The notes under the pieces are model-generated. The model ran no database searches and was not told the DNA's origin. It worked only from the letters and a program-made list of their open reading frames with translations. Shown here piece after piece: positions 10,385-21,037 of a stretch of DNA of 64,000 bases (position 1 is the first letter of the stretch; every line of letters begins with the position of its first letter). The position numbers and the translations under genes were made by a program. This DNA comes from Achatina immaculata (taxonomy: Eukaryota > Mollusca > Gastropoda > Stylommatophora > Achatinidae): assembly GCA_009760885.1 (NCBI GenBank), contig CM019692.1, positions 56,410,964 through 56,474,963 on the forward strand, in the 5' to 3' direction.

Positions 10385-12889
10385 AAGGATGGAAGGAAAC
10401 TGTGGAAACTAATCAAACAGTTAAATGATGAGAGTACTGGAAGAAGTACAAAGATTACACTAATAGAGGATGGGAAAACTCTTACAGGTAAGCAGGTAGC
10501 AGATCACTTTGCTCGCATGTTTGCACAGGACTGCAACATTGATATCCATCCAGAGAAGGAGCGTACAGTGCGCATCGAGCCACAGAAAGAGGAGGAACAA
10601 GTCAGAAAAGTGGAGGTCATGGATGCACCAATCACACGCAGTGAGTTAGACCTAGCAGTTAGTAAACTGAAACCAAGGAAATCACCAGGACCAGATGGAG
10701 TGTCCAATGAAATGATCAAGAACCTGGGAGTGGCAGCAATGGGAAAGCTGTTGGATATTTTCAATATGTGCTGGAGCACAGGTAAGTTACCTCAAATCTG
10801 GAAGGAAGCAAGCATGGTACCACTGCTAAAACCAGGGAAAAACAGTGATACTGCCTCCAGCTACAGGCCAATCAGTCTCACTAGCTGCCTATGCAAAACG
10901 ATGGAACGCATCATTGACCTGAGGCTAAAATGGTACCTAGAAAGTGAAAACCTTCTCGTTCCACAACAAGCAGGATTTAGGCAGTACTACAGTACGGAAG
11001 ATCAAGTGACCTATCTCTCTCAAGAGATTGAGGATGCATTCCAAGAGAAAAACCTTGTACTAGCAGCGTGGATAGACCTGAAGAAAGCCTTTGATAAAGT
11101 ATGGAAAAAAGGTCTGTTGTGGAAACTAAGAAACTGCAATGTGAATGGAAGACTGTACAACTGGATAAAGTCCTATTTACACAATAGAAGAGCTAGAGTA
11201 GTAATGGATGGACACAAAAGCCAGAAAGTACTTCTGCGACACGGTGTACCACAAGGAGGAGTCCTTTCGCCTACACTATTCCTTGTATTCATTAATGACC
11301 TGGTCAAGGAACTTCCCTATGGAATCAAAGCAGCACTGTATGCAGATGATCTGGTCATGTGGTGTACAGATGAATATGCGACAGTTGCTACACAGAGACT
11401 CCAAAGAGCAGTAGACATCTTGACATCATGGACAAACAAATGGTGTGTAAGTATCAACACAGAGAAATCAAGTACCACTCTGTTCACCCTCTCATCTAAA
11501 CAGAAAGCAGGTAAGATCTTTGTAAATGAAATACCCTTAAGGATGGACAACCAACCCACTTACTTAGGAGTGACTCTTGACTCAAAACTGACTTGGAAGC
11601 AACACATCAACAGTGCAGAAGCAAAAGCCAGAAGAAAACTAGCCATATTAAGAAAATTAAGTGGGACTACATGGGGAGCTAGTGAAAGAATCCTCAAGAA
11701 CGTATATCAGCAAAGTATTCTACCACATTTAAAATATGGCTCAACATCTTGGTGCACAGCATCAAACACTACGCTGCATAATCTAGACAAAGTTCAAAAT
11801 CAGTCACTACGGATTATCACAGGTGCCATGAGGTCCACACCAGTAGTAGAAATGCAGAAAATAGTTGGTGTTCAACCGCTAAAGGAACGTAGAGACACAA
11901 AGGTCATGACCATGGGAGAAAAATTCCTTAGCTCTGTAAGCCATCCCCTGAAGGAGAGATTCAATAACTTGGCATTAGGACGGCTTAAAAGAAGCAGCTT
12001 CATTCATCAGGCCAAGCGTATGCGTAAGCTGATACCTGACCTTCCAACTGTAGTCACTCCATTATCATCTGTACCAGAGCATACACCATGGAAAGAAGCA
12101 GATTATACACAAATAACTATTCAGACTGAAGTGAAAGGTGTGCAGAATGGTGAGATGCAGAGCAGTCTTGTAAGATCAGTAGCCACACTTAGTGTTCTAG
12201 ATGACAAATATCCATGTGACACCTGGATACGTGTGTATACAGATGGATCTGCACATAATGCCATAAAAAATGGTGGGGCAGGAGCATATACTGAATATCC
12301 AAACAACACCATTGACAAGATTTCCATACCCACTGGTAAATACTGCAACAACTTTGATGCAGAAGTTAGGGCAATTATTGCTGCAGTTGAAAAACTATCA
12401 GACTCCAGAATTGATACATGTCCTGTAGTAATTCTCACAGATGCAAGATCAGTACTGGAGGCTCTTCAGTGCAACAAACTACCAGACCTTAAGGATGCCT
12501 TGTCAAAAATTGGCTTACAACATGGAGTCACTTTGCAGTGGATTCCCTCCCACTGTGGGATACCAGGCAATGAGAAAGCTGACCATCTGGCCAAAGAGGG
12601 CACTGAAATGGAGCAACCAGACATACCAGTCACCTATAATCAGAAGAAAAGCATGATAAAAACCTACAGGAAGCCACAAACACCACCACATGATGACTAT
12701 CACATGCTAAACAGAAAGGAACAAGTCACCATCTTCCGTCTCCGAACAGGACACAGCCGACTCCGAAGTCATATGTATACAAAGTTTAAGGTTGGTACTA
12801 CTAATCTATGTACATGTGCCCAGGTGCCCCAAACCGTGGAACATATCCTCCAGAACTGCATCAACTACGAGACACTGAGAAATAATTAA
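10385..12889 (+). CDS. Reverse transcriptase-RNase H polyprotein, 5'-truncated, frame open
   Basis: Copies LINE RNA into DNA at the nicked target; RNase H removes the RNA strand. The frame is open from the left junction to TAA at 12889, about 835 codons. The first internal Met is at 10517. Counting from that Met, RT blocks include the RKSPGPDG motif near residue 54, WIDLKKAFDKVWKKGL near 193, GVPQGGVLSP near 244 and YADD at about 275-278. RNase H starts near residue 570 with YTDGSA, then FDAEVRAI, LTDARS and HCGIPGNEKAD, giving all four acidic positions. The C-terminus has a C-x-C-x8-H-x4-C zinc knuckle (CTCAQVPQTVEHILQNC). The endonuclease domain is absent, so this copy cannot move on its own. 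The lack of stops suggests a recent insertion. Clade within the I/Jockey/LOA group is not resolved. Confidence 0.9.
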   Translation, partial: KDGRKLWKLIKQLNDESTGRSTKITLIEDGKTLTGKQVADHFARMFAQDCNIDIHPEKERTVRIEPQKEEEQVRKVEVMDAPITRSELDLAVSKLKPRKSPGPDGVSNEMIKNLGVAAMGKLLDIFNMCWSTGKLPQIWKEASMVPLLKPGKNSDTASSYRPISLTSCLCKTMERIIDLRLKWYLESENLLVPQQAGFRQYYSTEDQVTYLSQEIEDAFQEKNLVLAAWIDLKKAFDKVWKKGLLWKLRNCNVNGRLYNWIKSYLHNRRARVVMDGHKSQKVLLRHGVPQGGVLSPTLFLVFINDLVKELPYGIKAALYADDLVMWCTDEYATVATQRLQRAVDILTSWTNKWCVSINTEKSSTTLFTLSSKQKAGKIFVNEIPLRMDNQPTYLGVTLDSKLTWKQHINSAEAKARRKLAILRKLSGTTWGASERILKNVYQQSILPHLKYGSTSWCTASNTTLHNLDKVQNQSLRIITGAMRSTPVVEMQKIVGVQPLKERRDTKVMTMGEKFLSSVSHPLKERFNNLALGRLKRSSFIHQAKRMRKLIPDLPTVVTPLSSVPEHTPWKEADYTQITIQTEVKGVQNGEMQSSLVRSVATLSVLDDKYPCDTWIRVYTDGSAHNAIKNGGAGAYTEYPNNTIDKISIPTGKYCNNFDAEVRAIIAAVEKLSDSRIDTCPVVILTDARSVLEALQCNKLPDLKDALSKIGLQHGVTLQWIPSHCGIPGNEKADHLAKEGTEMEQPDIPVTYNQKKSMIKTYRKPQTPPHDDYHMLNRKEQVTIFRLRTGHSRLRSHMYTKFKVGTTNLCTCAQVPQTVEHILQNCINYETLRNN

Positions 12890-13021
12890 TGGCCCAGTGA
12901 AACCACTAAAGAAGATAAGCTCTACGGTTCCATACATGAGTTACAAAAAACAGTGAAATTTATCCAAGAGACAGGACTGCAGATATAGACAGACAGTGCG
13001 AACGAAGAAGAAGAAGAAGAA
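10385..13021 (+). mobile_element. 5'-truncated RNase H LINE (I/Jockey-group) inserted in the 33-bp array
   Basis: A 2.6-kb insertion splits the minisatellite. It lacks the upstream endonuclease region and starts abruptly inside coding sequence, in frame. It ends with a short 3' UTR and a (GAA)n tail at about 13003-13021. Candidate TSD is ATCTTACAGTTGAA at 10371-10384 and 13022-13035. These are also array units, but both carry the rarer ACAGTT variant. A shorter copy with the same tail and an unambiguous TSD is at 38.05-38.58 kb. 5' truncation, an A/G-rich tail and a TSD are the normal signature of LINE integration. Confidence 0.9.
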
Positions 13022-13245
13022 GATCTTACAGTTGAACTACATTTAGTGGTGAGACATCTTACAGTTGAACTACATTTAGTGGTTGGACATCTTATAGTTG
13101 AACTACATTTAGTGGTTGGACATCTTATAGTTGGACTACATTTAGTGGTTGGACATCTTATAGTTGAACTACATTTAGTGGTTGGACATCTTATAGTTGA
13201 ACTACATTTAGTGGTTGGACATCTTATAGTTGAACAAACGCCGCT
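13022..13245 (+). repeat. 33-bp minisatellite, right part
   Basis: Continuation of the 9786-10384 array after the LINE, about seven units. Units here mostly carry GTGGTTGGACATC, the variant also seen at the right end of the left block. That fits a single array cut in two. Confidence 0.95.
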
Positions 13246-13289
13246 TGTCATCTCACAGTCAAACGAAAAAGCAGATTTACTCTTGGAAC

Positions 13290-13320
13290 ATCATGATGAT
13301 GATGATGATGATGATGAAAT
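13290..13320 (+). repeat. (GAT)n microsatellite
   Basis: About eight GAT units, just past the end of the minisatellite. Confidence 0.9.
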
Positions 13321-13433
13321 TTCTTGATGATAGATGAAATGTCGATTCATTCATCTGGCAACAGCAATACTAACCTGTGAGTTCGACCACAACATAACAA
13401 CAGCACTGGGGACATGTTGGTTTCCTACTTGTC

Positions 13434-13560
13434 CATTCACTCCATGACATGACAAAAACAGGATTCACTCCATGACATGACAAAAACAGGATTCACTCCA
13501 TGACATGACAAAGACAGGATTCTCTCCATGACATAACAAAGACAGGATTCCCTCACACGA
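13434..13560 (+). repeat. 28-bp minisatellite
   Basis: Four to five copies of a unit containing TCACTCCATGACATGACAAA, with the last units diverged. Confidence 0.85.
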
Positions 13561-14045
13561 CATTGAATAAAGACCGTCTGATCTCTCTCAGAACAAAAAT
13601 CGCCTCACAAAGTATCTAGATGATTCTCCTGCTTTGACAAACGTTCACATCACGTGATATTGTTGTAAGGCAAATCTCTGCAAGGGAAATTACCCCAAAA
13701 TTTCAACTATAACAAAAACATAACAAGGGCGTTAATTTTAACTCATACTGCATGAGAACAAACTCTGCAAATTCATATTCTGTACAAATACTGGATCAGA
13801 CATCTCACAGTGTGTTATCTCTTTCTGTCGCAAGTTCCGTCAGTTTTTCTTTCTTGCTATTGAAAGATAAATAAATGATACAGTATCCCTAATCATCAGA
13901 ACACATCCACTGCACAAGTACAGTTATTACTATATAAATGTATGTATTAACAATGTAATGATTCAGTAAGAGATGTTATAGACACCAAAGTCAGCTCATG
14001 CGATGTAGATTCTTCTTCTCATCAACTACTTTAAACGTGATCGCT
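13561..14045. other. No gene recognised
   Basis: AT-rich sequence with no motif. The last 60 bp may include the 5' end of the RPS27A copy that follows, but I cannot set that limit. Confidence 0.4.
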
Positions 14046-14704
14046 TGATAGAGTAGTGGCACCGTGCAGATCTTTGTGAAGGCCTGTACGGGCAAAACTA
14101 TGATAGAGTGGTGGCACCGTGCAGATCTTTGTGAAGACCCGTACTGGCAAAACTATGATAGAGTGGTGACACCGTGCAGATCTTTGTGAAGACCCGTACT
14201 GGCAAAACTATGATAGAGTGGTGGCACCGTGCAGATCTTTGTGAAGACCCGTGCGGGCAAAACTATGATAGAGTGGTGGTACCGTGCAGATCTTTGTGAA
14301 GACCCGTACGGGCAAAACTATGATAGAGTGATGGCACCGTGCATATCTTTGTGAAGACCCGTACTGGCAAAACTATGATAGAGTGGTGGTACCGTGCAGA
14401 TCTTTGTGAAGACCCGTACGGGCAAAACTATGATAGAGTGGTGGTACCGTGCATATCTTTGTGAAGACCCGTACGGGCAAAACTATGATAGAGTGGTGGT
14501 ACCGTGCATATCTTTGTGAAGACCCGTACGGGCAAAACTATGATAGAGTGGTGGTACCGTGCATATCTTTGTGAAGACCCGTACGGGCAAAACTATGATA
14601 GAGTGGTGGTACCGTGCATATCTTTGTGAAGACCCGTGCGGGCAAAACTATGATAGAGTGGTGGTACCGTGCATATCTTTGTGAAGACCCGTGCGGGCAA
14701 AACT
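14046..14704 (+). repeat. 55-bp tandem expansion of the ubiquitin start
   Basis: Twelve head-to-tail 55-bp units. Each contains ATGATAGAGTGGTGGCACC followed by the first 12 codons of ubiquitin (GTGCAGATCTTTGTGAAGAC and on). GTG positions fall at 14064 and every 55 bp to 14669. The last unit runs directly into the rest of the ubiquitin pseudogene. Since 55 is not a multiple of three, the units cannot be read as one frame. Variants (CATATC for CAGATC) cluster in the right half. Confidence 0.95.
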
Positions 14705-15200
14705 ATTACCCTTGAGGTTGAACTTAGTGATACCATCGAAAATGTCCAGGAGAAGAAGGCACCCCCTCCCCCATCCCCGACCAGCAGAGGCTGAATTTTG
14801 CTGGCAAACAGCTGGAGGATGAAAGTACCCTGTCTGACTACAATATCCAGGAGTCAACCCTGCACCCGGTGCTGAGACTGCGTGGTGGAGACAAGAAGAG
14901 AAAAAAGAACTACACCGCCCTCAAAGAAAAACCAAGCACAAGAAGAAGAAGAAGAAGAAGAAGAAGATCAAGCTGGCTGTGCTCAAGGTTGATGAGAATG
15001 GCGAGACTACCAACCTGAGAAGAGAGAGCCCCAACAAGTCTTGTGATGCCGGAGTGGTCACGGTCTCCCTGTGTGACAGGCAGTGCTGTGGGAAGTGCTG
15101 TGGGAAGTGCTGCCTCACGCAAGTCTTCAACAACCCTAAAGAAGAGGCTGGATCACGAAGTAGTTCAATAAAGATATTTTTAAATATTGAACAAACAAAC
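14046..15200 (+). pseudogene. RPS27A: Processed RPS27A (ubiquitin-eS31 fusion) pseudogene
   Basis: The parent gene makes ubiquitin fused to small-subunit ribosomal protein eS31. Here the frame reads QIFVKTRTGKT (ATG replaced by GTG), then [15 protein letters not shown], a damaged middle, [20 protein letters not shown] and [15 protein letters not shown]. The ubiquitin Gly-Gly and the start of the ribosomal part are thus visible. The lysine-rich segment has become (AAG)n at about 14939-14967. Then come [17 protein letters not shown] and a C-x-x-C zinc-finger region where a TGCTGTGGGAAG block is duplicated (15083-15110). There are no introns. AATAAA at about 15168 and A-rich sequence follow, so it is an mRNA-derived copy. 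A frameshift near 14780, a deletion in the ubiquitin core and the lost start codon rule out normal function. Confidence 0.9.
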
Positions 15201-16099
15201 AAACAAAACACAAGCTCACACAAAGTTCTATTATTTTTCCACCGGGAAAGTTCTGTCACAAATATTTATCACTGTTTATGTTTAGCCTTGGTCACGTCAC
15301 TGAAGAGTTTAGATAATTGGTACATAACCCTGCCATGTTTGAACTCCATCTTAATTCTGATTACTGCAGACCCGAAAGACAAATATAGATATTATTGTTG
15401 TTATCATATATGTATCATTAAGATCGATGATGCGACAACGAATCTTCTTCGGTCATTCAGACTTGGATACTTATGAAGCATCTGATGGTGGCCTGAAGCT
15501 GGTGTACGTCTCCATGAAGCTTCTCTTGTCTTGAGCTGTGCACGCTGAATGTTTGGCGCACCAGCAGAACATATTCTTCTGTCATCTTGCTGGTAAATCA
15601 TGTGCACATGTCAGCTAAACTGACATAGAGTCTGTTGAAGAGTGACACCTCAGTTTGCTGCGACCTGTGCGGAGCCAGTGAGTGTGTTGTTTTGCCAATT
15701 TGTTCTTGAATGTTACGGAGAAGGAATGTTAACATTAGTTTTAACGTTATAATCAATCATGTTATTGATACTGGCAGGATATCAGCGAAAAGAGTTAGAA
15801 CTTCTTATTGAATTTGGTGTAAAAATAATAACAAACCCTATTGAAGGACATCAGTAACAGTAGATATACACCCAGTAACCCATTACAATCAGTCATCACA
15901 GCTTTCCCAGAGGAAATCAGCAGCCAGATAACGTTATGGTCTTTTTTAAAAATCAATAACCCTTTCATATCACACTATGCTTTTAGAATTATTATGAGAA
16001 GAACTAGATACAAGATAAAGATGGAGACAACATACGCAATTTGATTGTGTAAAACAAAAATTTATAATGCCATGTGTACATTAAAAACTGTAAAAGAGC
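15201..16099. other. No gene recognised
   Basis: AT-rich, with short motif-less frames at about 15841-16044 and elsewhere. No repeat family match seen. Confidence 0.4.
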
Positions 16100-16618
16100 G
16101 GACTGTATGGGTAGAGAAAGACTTATAATAGAGGGGGAACTGTATGGGCAGAGAAAGACTTATAATAGAGGGGGAACTGTATGGGCAGAGAAAGACTTAT
16201 AATAGAGGGGGAACTGTATGGGCAGAGAAAGACTTATAATAGAGGGGACTGTATGGGCAGAGAAAGACTTATAATAGAGGGGACAGTATGGGCGCAGAAA
16301 GACTTATAATAGAGGGGACTGTATGTACAGAGAAAGACTTATAATAGAGGGCACTGTATGGGCAGAGAAAGACTTATAATTGAGGGGACAGTATGGGCAG
16401 AGAAAGACTTATAATAGAGGGGACTGTATGTGCAGAGAAAGACTTATAATAGAGGTGACTGTATGGGCAGAGAAAGACTTATAATAGAGGGGACTGTATG
16501 GCCAGAGAAAGACTTATAATAGAGGTGACTGTATGTGCAGAGAAAGACTTATAATAGAGGTGACTGTATGTGCAGAGAAAGACTTATAATAAAGGGGACA
16601 GTATGGGCGGAGAAAGAC
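16100..16618 (+). repeat. 35-37 bp minisatellite
   Basis: About fifteen copies of a unit containing GGGCAGAGAAAGACTTATAA then TAGAG. The first few are 37 bp (GGGGGAACTG) and later ones about 35 bp (GGGGACTG), so a 2-bp change became fixed along the array. Confidence 0.95.
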
Positions 16619-16619
16619 T

Positions 16620-16711
16620 TGCTTTGTATGCTTCACTGACTATACTAAAGTATTTGATCAAGTTAAATATGACAAAATTTGGACATTATCTGAGGAAAAT
16701 TGTGAAATTCA
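16620..16711 (+). mobile_element. Reverse transcriptase scrap (FxDYxKxFDxV block)
   Basis: Between two tandem repeats, one plus-strand frame reads CFVCFTDYTKVFDQVKYDKI. This is the block-A (first catalytic Asp) motif of LINE reverse transcriptases, close to the family D version (CFIDYTNAFDEVKHNEI). About 30 codons remain. Confidence 0.75.
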
Positions 16712-16745
16712 TACCACTACCACAATAACCACCACCACCATCACC

Positions 16746-16802
<57 letters not shown>

Positions 16803-16876
16803 ACTAATACCACCATCACCACTATCACTACTACTACTACTACTACTATACTACTACTACTACAAACTTCTCTTGT

Positions 16877-16938
<62 letters not shown>

Positions 16939-16949
16939 ACTTCTCTTGT

Positions 16950-16990
<41 letters not shown>

Positions 16991-17127
16991 TTACTGCTGC
17001 TACTGCTAATCCTGTTACCACTGCTACTACTAACTAGTCTTGTTATCAACACCACAACTACGGCTACTACTCTCTCTCTACTACTACTGCTGCGTCTGTT
17101 ACCACTATTACTACTAACTTTTCTTGT

Positions 17128-17170
<43 letters not shown>

Positions 17171-17308
17171 GCTGCTGCTGCTTCTGCTACTGCTACTTCT
17201 GTTACTACTACTACTACTATTAACTACTCTTGTTACAACAACTACTACTACTACTATTACTACTTCTATTACCATTACTACTACAACTAAATTTTCTTGT
17301 TACTACTG

Positions 17309-17366
<58 letters not shown>

Positions 17367-17441
17367 CACTTCTGTTATCACCACTACTACTACCAACTTC
17401 TCTCGTTACTACTGCTGCTGCTACTACTACTACTACTACTA

Positions 17442-17498
<57 letters not shown>

Positions 17499-17700
17499 CA
17501 CTTCTGTTATCACCACTACTACTACCAACTTCTCTCGTTACTACTGCTACTACTACACTACTACTACTATACTACTACTACTACTACTACTGCTACTACT
17601 GCTACTACTACTACTACCACTAACTACTCTTGTTACTACTAGTACTACAACTGCTACTACTAGTTACTATTGCTACTACTAATACTAATAATAATAATTC
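16712..17700 (+). repeat. Compound (TAC)n/(CTG)n trinucleotide satellite with regular punctuation
   Basis: About 1 kb of ACT/TAC repeat with CTG blocks. It is interrupted about nine times by variants of AACTTCTCTTGTTAC (near 16864, 16936, 17033, 17113, 17220, 17287, 17393, 17526, 17620). Two roughly 130-bp units around 17330-17420 and 17460-17550 are almost identical, so there is a higher-order period. Open frames of poly-Leu, Tyr or Thr in all frames are by-products. Confidence 0.95.
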
Positions 17701-17827
17701 TACAACTACAGTCACTAAAACAATTACATTGACTGCGGCTCTCACTACTGCAACAATTACATTCACGAAAGCTTTCACTACTACAACAATTACATTCACA
17801 CCAACTCTCACTACTACAACAGTTAGT

Positions 17828-18708
17828 CAGTCAGTCAGTCATTTGCATGTTCTTTGTGGAACTTTGCCCCCCTAACAGCTCTCCTGTAGGTCTCTCGGTT
17901 GTAAGCAAGATGGCCTGCTGCTGACGCATCTATCAACGATGTCTTGCAACCATTTTCGCATTGGTCTTCCTCTCTATGTTTTTACCATTATGTACCCTTC
18001 CAAGACGGCCTTCTCTAGATTTAATGGCGTTTAATGTGAACAAAATATTTAAGTTTTCCCTGTTTAATCCTCTTTACTAGCCAGCCTTCTTCAATACTAA
18101 GTTCTTGTAGTATGAATATATTCTTTTTTTGTGTGCCCATTATATTTGAAGAACTCTTCTGTAGCATTTACATTCAAAGGCATTTATGTGTATCTCAGCT
18201 GTTTTGTTAAATGTCCAGGTCTCACAATCATATGTTGCGATGGGAAAAATGCATGCCCTTAAAAATCTTATTTTTGTAGTTCTTTCTGTTCCTCTCCATA
18301 GCTTCTTTAGTTGTTTTACCTTTTGAAGAGCGATTAATGTCCTCTTTTTAATTTCCCTCATTGTATCTTCATTATTAGTTAGTAATGATCCAAGATATTC
18401 AAAACTCTCCACTTCTTCCAATTTTTCCTCATTGATACATATTTCAGTTGCCTGAATTGTTTTGTCAGTTGTCATCAATTTAGTTTTCTTCGCATTAAGA
18501 TAGAGGTTGTGCTCTTCGTTGTTCTTACGGACTGACATAATTAGTTTTTCCATTCCTTTTTGTGTTGTGGACAGTAATACTGTATCACCAGCATATCTAA
18601 TGTCTGGTATTTCATAACCTACAATTGTTATAGCATCGTAATATTCTTTATCTACATCTTCTCTAACATTCCTTATTATATTGTCAGTATACAAGTTAAA
18701 TAAGTTAA
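17828..18708 (-). mobile_element. Family A retrotransposon, 5'-truncated, with TSD
   Basis: Minus-strand copy covering the RT end (IRYAGDTVLLSTTQKGMEKL, where YADD has become YAGD) through the C-terminal domain and 3' end. On the plus strand the left edge is a (CAGT)n tail before CATTTGCATG. ACAACAGTTAGT occurs at 17816-17827 and again at 18709-18720, a 12-bp TSD. Missing DNA between LNIEEG and the terminus has broken the frame. It landed at the right edge of the trinucleotide satellite. Confidence 0.95.
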
Positions 18709-18720
18709 ACAACAGTTAGT

Positions 18721-18803
18721 AATACTATGCAAATAACGTTATGTCTACCTAAGTAGAGTAGTTGCTTCACCATTCTCCGATGAATTCGTGCAAATACTAC
18801 TGT

Positions 18804-18839
<36 letters not shown>

Positions 18840-19020
18840 CACTCTGTCAACCCGTGACTCGCCAGCCATCAAGTACTAAAATGACATAGTGCAAAAAGTA
18901 ACTTGTTAGATATTGTTAGAAATTATTTTAATGTTTGTTAAAAACATATGTTACAAGATCTGTACTGACAATGTATTTTTCTTTATGTAAATGTGTGTGT
19001 ATATTTGTGTTAGTGCTATT
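18721..19020. repeat. Short (CT)n and unassigned sequence
   Basis: A (CT)n tract at about 18803-18840 with interruptions. It is not attached to a recognisable family B end, unlike most CT/GA tracts here. The rest is unassigned. Confidence 0.6.
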
Positions 19021-19640
19021 TTATTAGGTTAAATACTTCTTCTCGTTTAATTTGAATGTAATAGTTTAATCTTACACTCTTTTGTTATGCTTTTTCCTAA
19101 TTTGTATACTTGTATTAAATCGAGTGTGTGGGAAGAATGAAAGATGGAGTGATGAAGGCAGAATGTAAGACAGGCTTGCGTGCCCAATTCTTTACCCTTC
19201 AAGAATATAGATCATTCATTCATTCATTCTCTCTCTCTCACTCTAACCTTGTCATTGCCCAAGACACACAGGGCTGCTGGTAGAGAGAGAAAGAGAGAGA
19301 GAGAGAGATTTCCACTTCTGTCACTCCTTTTTTCTATCCTCTTGATAGTCTCCTATGCCATTTCTTTATTTACCAGCCATTTTCTCTGTTGTAAGTCTCC
19401 ATGTCTCTTTGGGGCGTCCTAAGCTTCTTAAATCCTGTGGAGTCCACATCAAAGCTCTTCGTGGTAAGGATATCCTCTGTCACTCTCACAACCTATCAAA
19501 CCTGCTGCCACCTTCTCCTTTAAGTCACTGTGGACAACTGTGTCATATCTTTCTCTCTTTACAAGATGTCATTGAGCTTGGCCAGAACACATCTTCTATC
19601 CTACGAAGACACTTGGTTTAGAAACAAATCTGATGTTTAA
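19021..19640 (+). repeat. Dispersed repeat X-Y, copy 1
   Basis: Part X (to about 19225) contains GAATGAAAGATGGAGTGATG and ends in (ATTC)n. Part Y (about 19230-19640) has GAGATTTCCACTT, TATTTACCAG and GTGGAGTC landmarks. Both occur in the same order and orientation at 37480-37712 and 38615-39110, where about 0.9 kb of other repeats separates them. No coding motif recognised. X could be a LINE 3' UTR. Confidence 0.65.
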
Positions 19641-19724
19641 AAACATTCCACCAATAATTTCAGATATAAACGGGCAGGGAACTCGTTGTAGAGAGCAAAA
19701 CAACAACACAGCTCCTCATATCAT

Positions 19725-19885
19725 CAGAGAAGTACTCCCCTTTGACAAGCGTTTCGGCACTTTAAACTTATGGTGCTCAAAAGGGGGTGGGGGTGGGTTT
19801 GAGATGTGGGCCCCTCTGGGCCATGATTTCCACAAGTCTGTGAGTTGTTGGTTTATAACCACTTCACGAGGCCCGAAGATACTAC
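19725..19885 (+). repeat. Dispersed repeat Z, copy 1
   Basis: Shares TTTCGG(C)..TTTAAA, GGGCCCCTCTGGG(C/T)CATGA, GTCTGTGAGTTGTTG and CTTCACGAGGCC landmarks in order with 22890-23010. Function unknown. Confidence 0.65.
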
Positions 19886-20705
19886 CCAAACTTCCACGTC
19901 TACAACTCAGCAACGATCCTGGCTCTTTGTACGATGGATTCCGTATTCCTTCTTTTATTAAAGCAGCCAAGTCCTTGACCTTGTATTCTTGCCCTTGATC
20001 TGGAATAATCATCTCTAGATCTGGTTCTGCTTTCTAATAGTTTCTGGTTTTCTTTATTTCACGTGTCTTCTCCGTAATTCCTTAGGCAAGAATGCATTTT
20101 TAAAAATGTTGCTAATGGGAAGTAGTATAGTATAATGTAGAAGAACTATACGAAGAATTCGTGGAAAACTGCATTATTTTCTGAGACATTCTTAGTTTAT
20201 TGTGTGTTTATGGCTTTATAGTCAAAGGTTGTAGTTTTCTCATTCTCGTGTAACGGTCCAAGGGATTCAACCCCCATTTTTTCCACATAAATGTTTTTTT
20301 GTCCGATGTTAACTACCCTTTGGTCCAAAGAGAAATAACCGTGATAAAGTTTTCTTTATATGATTGTTTTATCACGTCCCTTGGTTAACATTCAAGTCTT
20401 CTTCACATCAGATACAATATAACCATTGTCTTCGTGATCATCATCTCGATCATCATCTTTATTATCGCCGTTATTATCAGCACTAGCAAGAACATCATCA
20501 TACCGTGACATCGCGACATCATGAATGAGAGAGACCCACAAGGGAGAGAAGACTAATCACAGAATTAATCTTTCGTCCACTTCATTCCTCTACTTTCAGT
20601 GATACCTTGTACTAACAGGTTCCTTCCAGCTTCTTGTTGATTTCCTTCTGTCAGAACCATTCGTATTTTCCTGGTAACTTCTCTGAACATTCATCTAAAC
20701 GGTTA
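19886..20705. other. No gene recognised
   Basis: AT-rich sequence. An interrupted ATC-rich tract lies at about 20435-20475. No coding motif. Confidence 0.4.
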
Positions 20706-20708
20706 TTT

Positions 20709-20775
20709 TAATCATCATCATCATCATTTTCATCATCATCATCATCATCATCATCATCTTCTTCTTCTTCTTCTT
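20709..20775 (+). repeat. (ATC)n-(TTC)n microsatellite
   Basis: CATCATCAT run switching to CTTCTTCTT at about 20757. Simple repeat. Confidence 0.9.
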
Positions 20776-21037
20776 AGTACGCATTTAGCGATAATGCGTG
20801 GTACCCTGATTTTTGCGATGCGCCTTCTTGTTGGGTACCTCCGACTTCAGCACCTTTCCTTGCTAGAACAGACTGTGGTCTTGCTCGGACTGCCACGAAG
20901 ACAGCGGTGTAGGCTGGCTTGGCCAAAACTTTGTTTTCCAGCCTCTGGTGGCTGTACAAACCCATTCTCCTCATCGGATCCAACAACTTTGGGACAGTTC
21001 CACAGAGACACTCCGACTTTAGGATGAGGAATCCGAT

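Noticed and set aside
9611..10412. Open frames encoding an 11-residue repeat (HLIVELHLVVG)
   Set aside because: They arise because the minisatellite unit is 33 bp. The opposite strand is equally open, there is no start context or domain, and the array is non-coding by all other signs.
14046..14704. A polyubiquitin gene
   Set aside because: The unit is 55 bp, not 228 bp, covers only the first 12 codons and shifts frame at each repeat.
16946..17811. Long Leu-, Tyr- and Thr-rich frames
   Set aside because: Trinucleotide repeats keep all frames open. No evidence of a gene.
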